Source of the DNA: an uncultured Clostridia bacterium
GTDB taxonomy: Bacteria > Bacillota > Clostridia > Lachnospirales > Anaerotignaceae
DNA length: 17,541 bases
NCBI GenBank assembly: GCA_910587735.1
Contig: CAJUNT010000039.1
Coordinates: 1-17,541, forward strand
Direction: 5' to 3'
Below the pieces are notes generated by a model. The model saw only the letters and a program-made list of their open reading frames with translations. It was not told the origin of the DNA and did no database searches. This document shows, in pieces, positions 12,112 through 17,541 of this stretch (position 1 is the stretch's first letter; each line of letters starts with the position of its first letter). The position numbers and the translations under genes were made by a program.

Positions 12112-14274
12112 ATGGAAATTATTGAACAAACCAACCGCACCATATTGTTTGATGAAATCAATCCTGAAAAGCTAGATTTGCTTACACTTGTGGGAGATGT
12201 AAAAGGATTAGAAAGTGTTGACGATGACAAAGTAAAAGAAATTAATGGTCATCTTCTTGTCAAAAGTTTTGATGAATTTTTAGACAAATTTGCTCCTACT
12301 GTTTACAGTTTTTTTAATGCAGCAAATCAAAAAGTAATTTATACGCTCAAAAAACCAGAAGCAATACCAGCGGACTGTATACAAGAAATTGTGATTGACC
12401 AAAACAATGACTTTTTAAAAATGCTTTTGACTATGATACAAACAAAACGTTCACAAGGTATTGAAAATGTAGATTTCAAATTTGACAAAATATTGGATAT
12501 GATAAGCCCTAAAAAGGTTATGGACGATATCAGATTTGTGAGAAAAGAAATTCATTATCTTTATGGGGAATATGAAAAACTGGACGAGGAAGACCCACTT
12601 CGTTTGGACATTGGTGACAAATTAAATGTCAAATTTGAAGAAGCAAGCAAAAGCTACAACAACATTATGGCTATGTTACCACTTGCCATAGAAGATTCTA
12701 AACAAAGATTATTAGCAGGCAGTACAGGAGATGGCGACAGTTCTGAAAAATTTGTAGCAGGGCTTTTGACTATGGGTGATGAGGGTGAACTGAAAATTAT
12801 TGAACGCCCTACAAGCGAAAGCACAGCGGTTGCTATTGTAGAAGATACCACAACAAATGCTTTGATAGAAGTTTTCAAAGAGGATTATGAAAACATTACA
12901 GACAATCCTACAGATTATGTAGCAGATTTGGTTGTGAGAACATTTTGCCCACTTCCTGTAACAAACACAACAGATATTGATGTACCTAAAGAGGTAGAAA
13001 AATATAATTCTTATTTAGAATTCTATCAGGAAACAAAAGGCGATTTTATAAAAGTGGTAAAACCTTTAATTGAAAAAATACTTGGTGTATTTATTTATTT
13101 CGACCAATATCAGTCTAAAAATAAAGGCATGGTTCCTACTATGCTGATATGCAACAACAAATTAGATATGTTGGTAAAAAGCAGTAACTTACCAAGATTA
13201 CAAGTATATTTGAATACTGTAAACAACAAAAATGATTTTAGAAATACCATATGGTTTGGTATTGTAAATGATATTGAGTTTACAACAGAAACAAATGTCA
13301 AACTCACAAGAGAGCGTTTTAAAGGCAATAAAAAAGTGTCAAAACCAGATGTCAATACTATGGAATCATTAACATCATTGTTGTTTGGCATATGCGACTA
13401 CAAAATACAGACATTCTTTAGTTTTGAAACTTGTGAAGATACTTCATTCACAAGAGTTGCTACAAATGGCATTGAATCCTACATGGACAGAACGCAAGTT
13501 TTAACAAGAAAAGATTACAGCGAATATGCTATACCAACACTACCAAATATGAGCATTGTGCCTAAAAATAAATCTGGTTTGATATTGGATTCTTATATGA
13601 TTGCTACAGAAGAAGGCGCAAAAATTTCTCAGGATAAAAAAGATTTATTGAAACTTTGGATTGAAGGCGTTTATATACCAGCAGCGTATGTTGCAGCGGG
13701 AATTGTTTCTGCATATCAATGCCCAGAATTTTTAAGAGGAAAATTCAAAAATGTCAATCCAGAATATCCTGGTGTACGTTTTGATATTGAAGCATCAAAC
13801 CATGCTTTAAAAGTGCCAACTACATTAGCAAAAGAAATAAGCGGTTACACAAACAATATCAAAGACAACATTAACAATAAAAACTTTGGTTTTATATTCT
13901 CAAGCGACAACAATCAATTAGATGGAAAAGATGTAAAACAGATTACAGTATATAAGGCAAGAAGTATGCAAATGGTAAACAACGAATATGAATGTATTTA
14001 TAAAACACTTGCTGCAACATACATCACAAGAATGATGAGAGCACAAACAGGAGATTACAAACATGACAATGTAGTATCTTTCTTTAGTGCGAATCCTATG
14101 AGTCAAAAAAGTAGATGGATTGGTAAAACAGGTTATGTCAATTCTATTATGGCATCTGGTGATGATATGAGTTATGACATTGAGGAGGAATACAACATCT
14201 GTAATGTCAATTTGAACTTTAACGGTAACAGCAAAAATCTTGAAATTGTATTGAACAAAAATGCAGCAATGTAA
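12112..14274 (+). CDS. Candidate contractile sheath protein of a phage-tail-like injection system
   Basis: This 720-aa soluble protein has no signal peptide. The first 200 residues are charged and helical (QSRGIENVDFKFDKILDMI, KEIHYLYGEYEKLDEEDPL). The middle contains TMLICNNKLDMLVKSSNLPRL and WFGIVNDIEF, which look like a Rossmann-like beta-alpha core. The C-terminal 230 residues hold LKLWIEGVYIPAAYVAAGIV, then YECIYKTLAATYITRMMRAQ, VNSIMASGDDMSYDIEEEYN and a final strand NSKNLEIVLNK. An end with a helix running into paired beta strands is how TssC-like and phage sheath subunits finish, because these strands interlock neighbouring subunits. The next gene is a tube-like protein, matching the usual sheath-then-tube order. 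I cannot confirm the family by search; an unrelated large structural protein is the alternative. The ribosome binding site is AAAGGAAG. Confidence 0.5.
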   Translation: MEIIEQTNRTILFDEINPEKLDLLTLVGDVKGLESVDDDKVKEINGHLLVKSFDEFLDKFAPTVYSFFNAANQKVIYTLKKPEAIPADCIQEIVIDQNNDFLKMLLTMIQTKRSQGIENVDFKFDKILDMISPKKVMDDIRFVRKEIHYLYGEYEKLDEEDPLRLDIGDKLNVKFEEASKSYNNIMAMLPLAIEDSKQRLLAGSTGDGDSSEKFVAGLLTMGDEGELKIIERPTSESTAVAIVEDTTTNALIEVFKEDYENITDNPTDYVADLVVRTFCPLPVTNTTDIDVPKEVEKYNSYLEFYQETKGDFIKVVKPLIEKILGVFIYFDQYQSKNKGMVPTMLICNNKLDMLVKSSNLPRLQVYLNTVNNKNDFRNTIWFGIVNDIEFTTETNVKLTRERFKGNKKVSKPDVNTMESLTSLLFGICDYKIQTFFSFETCEDTSFTRVATNGIESYMDRTQVLTRKDYSEYAIPTLPNMSIVPKNKSGLILDSYMIATEEGAKISQDKKDLLKLWIEGVYIPAAYVAAGIVSAYQCPEFLRGKFKNVNPEYPGVRFDIEASNHALKVPTTLAKEISGYTNNIKDNINNKNFGFIFSSDNNQLDGKDVKQITVYKARSMQMVNNEYECIYKTLAATYITRMMRAQTGDYKHDNVVSFFSANPMSQKSRWIGKTGYVNSIMASGDDMSYDIEEEYNICNVNLNFNGNSKNLEIVLNKNAAM

Positions 14275-14302
14275 TAAAGTATTTTCTTTCACAAAAAAAG
14301 CA

Positions 14303-14334
14303 AATAACTTTATTGCGAAACTTACTAAGTTATT
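14303..14334 (+). other. Hairpin between sheath and tube candidates
   Basis: AATAACTT (14303-14310) pairs with AAGTTATT (14327-14334) around a 16-nt loop, followed by TATATTT. It is too weak and AT-rich for a sure terminator. It could attenuate or stabilise the mRNA between the two genes, which are 139 nt apart. Confidence 0.3.
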
Positions 14335-14413
14335 TATATTTGATATAAGCACAGCAATGTGTTTATATATATCACATTTCACTTATTATATTTTATAGAA
14401 AGGAGTTTTTAGT

Positions 14414-14839
14414 ATGGGTATCAGATTAACAATCGAGGGAGCAGAATCAATTAGTTTGGACGAACACAGCATTGAAACTTGCAAGTTTATCACAGACACA
14501 CCAGATGACTCTAATGCACGTTCTACAGATGTTGTAAATACAATGATTCTGACAGGAAGAATATTGACAACAGTAGATGGTGATGCAGCAGATGATACTA
14601 TGAAAATTGCAAAATGGTCTGTTGTCAGAGCAGAAAGCTCCGACAGTTACAGAAAAGCAACAGTAGAAATCGTTTCTGCAAATCAGATTGTCAGAAAAGT
14701 ACATTTCCCAAATGCTTTTGTTGTTGATTATCAGGAAAAATATGGTGATACAGAAGGTATTGGCGAATTTACACTTGTTATCAGACAGAAAAAAGACAAA
14801 TTTGAACTCACAACAATTGATGGCGGTTATTCTTTCTAA
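14414..14839 (+). CDS. Candidate inner-tube (Hcp / tail-tube-like) protein
   Basis: This small, acidic 141-aa, almost entirely beta-rich protein has no cysteine-rich or membrane segment. It begins MGIRLTIEGAESISLDEHSIET and continues with a strand-rich middle (VVNTMILTGRILTTVDG, MKIAKWSVVRAE). It ends with the strands RKATVEIVSANQIVRKVHF, AFVVDYQEKYGD and GEFTLVIRQKK. The size and the alternating strand pattern closing with a beta hairpin are those of Hcp and phage tail-tube subunits, which stack as hexamer rings inside a sheath. The position directly behind the sheath candidate supports this. The ribosome binding site AAAGGAG is strong, as expected for a highly made structural subunit. Two perfect hairpins follow the stop codon. 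The call is inference from length, fold pattern and context. Confidence 0.5.
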   Translation: MGIRLTIEGAESISLDEHSIETCKFITDTPDDSNARSTDVVNTMILTGRILTTVDGDAADDTMKIAKWSVVRAESSDSYRKATVEIVSANQIVRKVHFPNAFVVDYQEKYGDTEGIGEFTLVIRQKKDKFELTTIDGGYSF

Positions 14840-14860
14840 TTTTTTAAAGAATAATAAATT

Positions 14861-14891
14861 CCCTCAGACTATTTAAAAAGTAGTCTGAGGG
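14861..14891. other. Perfect 11-bp hairpin after the tube gene
   Basis: CCCTCAGACTA (14861-14871) and TAGTCTGAGGG (14881-14891) form an uninterrupted stem. On the plus strand no T-run follows, so this is a poor intrinsic terminator. A 3'-end stabilising or processing structure for the abundant sheath-tube mRNA is possible. Confidence 0.6.
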
Positions 14892-14896
14892 GGGAA

Positions 14897-14942
14897 GTAT
14901 GCGGAAAAGGAATACGGGCAAATGTAGGAATTTTCCGCATAC
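14897..14942. other. Perfect 12-bp inverted repeat after the tube gene
   Basis: GTATGCGGAAAA (14897-14908) and TTTTCCGCATAC (14931-14942) enclose 22 nt. It starts five nt after the preceding hairpin and is followed by ATTTCTATATT, not a clean T-run. The pair of stems separates the two structural genes from the regulatory genes. Confidence 0.6.
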
Positions 14943-15003
14943 ATTTCTATATTACAATAATTAAAATGTATTGTAAACAAAATATTGAATGAGGTTGTTT
15001 GTT

Positions 15004-15459
15004 ATGAAAGATTATTACAAAATTTTGCAGGTGGAAAGAACAGCAACACAACAAGAAATTAAAAAATCGTTTCGTAAATTAGCAAAAAAATTTCACCCAG
15101 ATGTAAACAAAAATAATACCAAAGCAGAAGAAGTATTCAAAGAAATAAATGAAGCATATGGCATACTGGGCGATGAAAATAAAAGAGCAGAATATGACAA
15201 TAGATTATTTGGAAAAGAAGAACAGCAAAATACAAGAGGATTTCAGCAGAAAACAAATTTTGAAGACCGTCCAGGCAGAAGAAAAAGAACACAGTCTGCT
15301 GCACCGAATTTTCAAAATACAGGCAGTATATTTGAAAATTTTTTTGGATTTGACCCCAATGGAGAAAGTGTCAATATGAATTATAACAATGAAAATATAC
15401 GTCCTATGAAAACAAAAGATGCATACAGGCATATTTTTGGAGAGGGACGTTTTAAATAA
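15004..15459 (+). CDS. Minimal J-domain (DnaJ-like class C) protein
   Basis: This 151-aa protein has an N-terminal J domain at residues 3-67: KDYYKILQVERTATQQEIKKS, the J signature H31-P-D33 and the closing helix AYGILGDENKRAEYD. It should stimulate the ATPase of an Hsp70. It lacks the zinc finger and C-terminal substrate-binding domains of DnaJ. A polar linker follows (residues 70-105), then a short GSIFENFFGFDP segment and a distinctive tail (RPMKTKDAYRHIFGEGRFK) that may bind a specific client. Placement inside the sheath/tube/FHA cluster suggests a dedicated assembly or disassembly chaperone, by inference. ATG 15004 is chosen over 14989 because GAGG lies between them at proper spacing. 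Confidence 0.9.
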   Translation: MKDYYKILQVERTATQQEIKKSFRKLAKKFHPDVNKNNTKAEEVFKEINEAYGILGDENKRAEYDNRLFGKEEQQNTRGFQQKTNFEDRPGRRKRTQSAAPNFQNTGSIFENFFGFDPNGESVNMNYNNENIRPMKTKDAYRHIFGEGRFK

Positions 15460-15465
15460 ATAGTG

Positions 15466-15548
15466 ATTTGAGGCTCTGCCTCAAGCTCCGCAAACTTTCT
15501 TGAAAGAAAGTTTGACAAAGAACTTTGAGAGGAAACTTCGTTTTTTTG
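15466..15548 (+). repeat. Structured intergenic repeat, partial hybrid copy C7
   Basis: H3 (15470-15482) is GAGGC-TCT-GCCTC. The H4 position is occupied by an H1-type stem (15491-15514, arms CAAACTTTCT/AGAAAGTTTG), followed by GACAAAGAACTTT and a decayed H5 (GGAAAC-TTC-GTTTTTT). H1 and H2 of the normal order are missing. The copy fills almost the whole gap between the J-domain gene and the membrane FHA gene, and its T-run could end transcription partially. Confidence 0.75.
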
Positions 15549-15549
15549 A

Positions 15550-16104
15550 ATGGGAGGAATTTATCTGAATATAAAAGGAAAGTTATACTATTGTATTGTA
15601 ATAGCATTATTGTTTTTATTAGCAGTTTGCATTTATTTTTTATATTTTATCAATCAAGACATCACAATTAGAGCAGTTGGTACAACCGTAATCATATTAT
15701 TATTTTTATTATGGTTTTATTATGAAAGAAAAAACACACAACAGCAAAATGTGTTATATCAAAGTAATATCAAAAAATTTGTATTGATTACAAGAGATGG
15801 TGAAAAAGAAAAAGAATGGCATTGTGAAGGAGTAAAATCATTTTTAATAGGAAAAAGTACCATAAATAGTGAAGTAGATATTGATTTAACAGATACATAC
15901 TATGCGGAATATATATCACCTAATCATGCAGTATTAAATTATGCAGAAGGTTATTGGTACATAGAAGATTTGAATTCTAAAAATGGTGTTGGCATCAAAA
16001 AAAGAGGAGAAGAATACGCTTTGCGTTTGAAGCCTATGACTTCATACAAAATAGACGAAGGCGACGTGATTTATATTTCAAAATCAAAATTATTTGTGCG
16101 ATAA
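15550..16104 (+). CDS. Two-pass membrane protein with cytoplasmic FHA domain
   Basis: The 184-aa product has two hydrophobic helices (about residues 11-33 and 39-58) separated by a very short loop, so both ends should be cytoplasmic. Residues 75-184 form an FHA domain with SFLIGKS (98-103), SPNH (123-126) and LNSKNG (141-146), the residues that bind phosphothreonine in known FHA domains. It could tether a phosphorylated partner to the membrane, as Fha-type proteins do in type VI secretion. The start is uncertain. ATG 15550 has no ribosome binding site and abuts repeat C7, whereas GGGAGGA (15552-15558) is ideally spaced for an in-frame CTG at 15565, which would remove only five residues. The zinc-ribbon FHA gene follows after 16 nt. 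Confidence 0.85.
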   Translation: MGGIYLNIKGKLYYCIVIALLFLLAVCIYFLYFINQDITIRAVGTTVIILLFLLWFYYERKNTQQQNVLYQSNIKKFVLITRDGEKEKEWHCEGVKSFLIGKSTINSEVDIDLTDTYYAEYISPNHAVLNYAEGYWYIEDLNSKNGVGIKKRGEEYALRLKPMTSYKIDEGDVIYISKSKLFVR

Positions 16105-16120
16105 GAAAGGAATGTGACAT

Positions 16121-16654
16121 ATGAGTTTAATGAGATGCCCAGAAGGGCATTTATTCAGCCCCCGAAGATATGGAAATATCTGCCCTTATTGCAATAAAAC
16201 GGTTGCATTGACAAAACAAAAAAGTATTGCAGATGACCCAGAAGGAAACTATGACAGCAGTACGCCATATTTGGGAGATTTAGAAGTCATAGACCCTGTA
16301 ACAGGCTGGCTTGTTTGTATTGAAGGTGCGTCAAAGGGACGAGATTATAAAATTATGACAGAAAAAAACTTTTTAGGACGTTCTGAAACAATGGATATAC
16401 AAATATTGGGCGACAATCATATTGCTAAAAAAAATCATGCGGTATTTGTGTATGACCCTAAAAAAAGAAAAACATTAATATTACCAGGAGATTCTCAAGG
16501 GCTTGTGTATGTGAATGAGGAGGCAGTTTATACACCTCAAGAATTGTCTGCTTATGATGTCATAGAAATGGGAAAAAGTAAATTTTTGTTTATTCCTTTG
16601 TGCGGTGAAAATTTCGAGTGGAGCGAATTGGACGATGAGAAAGGAAAAGAATAA
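16121..16654 (+). CDS. Zinc-ribbon plus FHA domain protein
   Basis: This is a 177-aa soluble protein. Residues 5-25 form a short zinc ribbon with ligands C6, H10, C21 and C24 (RCPEGHLFS...ICPYCNK). A flexible linker follows, then an FHA domain from about residue 62 to 160 with FLGRSE (84-89), KKNHAVF (103-109) and N132. The usual Ser three residues before the conserved His is Lys103 here, and the Asn lacks the following Gly, so phosphothreonine binding may be weak or altered. The acidic tail ends in DDEKGKE. In type VI systems FHA adaptors gather phosphorylated components; a similar scaffold role is inferred. The ribosome binding site AGAAAGGAA precedes ATG 16121, and the stop overlaps the next start by one base (TAATG), indicating translational coupling. 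Confidence 0.88.
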   Translation: MSLMRCPEGHLFSPRRYGNICPYCNKTVALTKQKSIADDPEGNYDSSTPYLGDLEVIDPVTGWLVCIEGASKGRDYKIMTEKNFLGRSETMDIQILGDNHIAKKNHAVFVYDPKKRKTLILPGDSQGLVYVNEEAVYTPQELSAYDVIEMGKSKFLFIPLCGENFEWSELDDEKGKE

Positions 16655-17280
16655 TGTTTTGTTTCTCACAATATTACAAAATAGGAAATGCACAGTTGTT
16701 AGGGAATTGCGAACAGCAAAATGATTATTTTGCCACAGAACAAAGTAAAAATAATCTGTTTGTTGTTGTTGCAGATGGCTTGACCGATTTGCCAGCAGGA
16801 AGATTTGCCTCTGTGATTGTAGTGGAAACACTCAAATACAATTATCATAATATTGAAAAATATAGAAATTTATTGGATTATTTCAAACACTCTTTTGGTG
16901 ATATTGACTACAGCATTCATAAAAATGTTACAGGCAATAAAGCAGGTACAGCAGTGATTTGTGGCATGATAAAAAACAAAAAATTGATGTGGGCAAATGT
17001 TGGTAGTTGTGGTTTATATTTGTGCAGAAAGGGAAAAATTATACCCATTCATGATGAAGTCAAAAAAAGAATGGAATATGGAACACTGGAATGTAAAAAA
17101 AGAGATGTTTTGTTATTTTGCACAGAGGGTATTGAAAAGGGTAGCTCTGAATTGGAGTTCAAAGAAATATTGTCTATGAAAAAACACCCTTATGATAAAG
17201 CAGTATTGTTGACAGAAAGAATTAAAAATAGAGGGTATAGCTATCAAAAAAATGGTACAGCGGTGATTGTGGAAATTTAG
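16654..17280 (+). CDS. PP2C-like protein phosphatase, shortened and with altered active site
   Basis: This 208-aa protein follows the PP2C (PPM) fold order: QQNDYF (21-26), VVVADGLTD (37-45), GTAVICGMI (98-106), ANVGSCGLYLCRKGK (114-128), LLFCTEG (153-159) and KNGTAVIVEI at the end. PP2C enzymes remove phosphate from Ser/Thr using two metal ions. D24 and D41 are kept, but the canonical GDS is GSC, the SDG/TDG aspartate is E158, and the final DN is KN. The enzyme is also shorter than the usual 240 or so residues. It may be active with altered metals or act as a binding pseudophosphatase. Coupled to the FHA gene, it probably opposes a kinase not present in the window, by analogy with type VI secretion PppA. 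Confidence 0.8.
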   Translation: MFCFSQYYKIGNAQLLGNCEQQNDYFATEQSKNNLFVVVADGLTDLPAGRFASVIVVETLKYNYHNIEKYRNLLDYFKHSFGDIDYSIHKNVTGNKAGTAVICGMIKNKKLMWANVGSCGLYLCRKGKIIPIHDEVKKRMEYGTLECKKRDVLLFCTEGIEKGSSELEFKEILSMKKHPYDKAVLLTERIKNRGYSYQKNGTAVIVEI

Positions 17281-17308
17281 CAATTATTTAGCAAAAGAAA
17301 TAGTTTTT

Positions 17309-17442
17309 GTAATAAAGTTTTTGCCTCGCTTTTTTCAAAAAGCGAGTGGGAGTTTGAGGGTAAAACCCTCAAGGTTTTAACAAAATTATCACAAGAGGAA
17401 GTGTTGGGGAAACTTTTTTCACTTGTGAAAAGTTTCCCCAAA
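17309..17442 (-). repeat. Structured intergenic repeat, partial copy C8 (reverse orientation)
   Basis: H4 (17325-17346) has arms CTCGCTTTT/AAAAGCGAG and H3 (17356-17370) is GAGGG-TAAAA-CCCTC. Then come AAGGTTTTAACAAAATTAT and a long stem in the H1 position (17404-17441) with arms TTGGGGAAACTTTT/AAAAGTTTCCCCAA and a small internal bulge. The H4 and H3 stems have different sequences from other copies but pair perfectly. The rest of the window to 17541 shows no gene. Confidence 0.75.
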
Positions 17443-17541
17443 CCCCTTCAAAAACACGCTTGGAGCATAAAGACCGTGGGGCTTTGCCCATATATGGTAA
17501 CTTAAGAAAATTATAAAAAAATATATCCATATTTGATTCAA

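Noticed and set aside
13918..14382. A 154-codon minus-strand reading frame
   Set aside because: It lies antisense to the end of the sheath candidate and has Cys/Ile-rich shadow composition without a ribosome binding site.

Overview
The window is AT-rich, Firmicutes-type DNA with strong Shine-Dalgarno sites. It carries a DUF1836 protein, a BlaI/BlaR1-type pair, a clostridial LUD-family protein and a cysteine-rich, probably sporulation-associated protein. Together these suggest a low-GC, spore-forming member of the Clostridia, perhaps Lachnospirales-like. I see no tRNA, rRNA, transposase or CRISPR array.

Layout, left to right. (1) 1-1748: a DUF1836 gene (minus) divergent from a hemolysin III family membrane protein gene (plus), each with a recognisable sigma-A promoter. 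(2) 1776-2165: two nearly identical 180-bp direct copies of a structured intergenic repeat. (3) 2197-4670: a blaI/blaR1-type pair behind a promoter with two tandem operator dyads, closed by a terminator. (4) 4684-5049: a small coiled-coil gene (minus) with five near-identical heptads. (5) 5467-7878: leuS behind a leader of roughly 240 nt, followed by a tandem array of three repeat copies and two terminators. (6) 8626-9609: the Cys-rich gene (minus), with a sigma-E/sigma-K-like promoter. (7) 9907-11669: aroC and a LUD-domain gene, overlapping on the minus strand. (8) 12112-17280: a six-gene plus-strand cluster. (9) 17281-17541: another repeat copy.

The cluster at 12112-17280 is the most interesting part. 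It holds a 720-aa protein that I read as a contractile-sheath candidate, a 141-aa beta-rich protein that I read as an Hcp/tail-tube candidate, a minimal J-domain protein, a two-pass membrane FHA protein, a zinc-ribbon plus FHA protein, and a shortened PP2C-like phosphatase. FHA proteins plus a PP2C phosphatase next to a sheath/tube pair resemble the threonine-phosphorylation control layer of type VI secretion, here in a Gram-positive setting. No kinase, baseplate, spike or ATPase is inside the window. The sheath and tube calls rest on size, order and C-terminal character, not on a database match.

The second notable theme is a family of mosaic intergenic elements of about 165 bp: eight full or partial copies, always downstream of at least one gene end. 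Each is built from up to five short hairpins in fixed order. Stem sequences differ between copies while pairing is kept (for example CCAAC/GTTGG, CCCGC/GCGGG, CTCGC/GCGAG), which argues for selection on structure.
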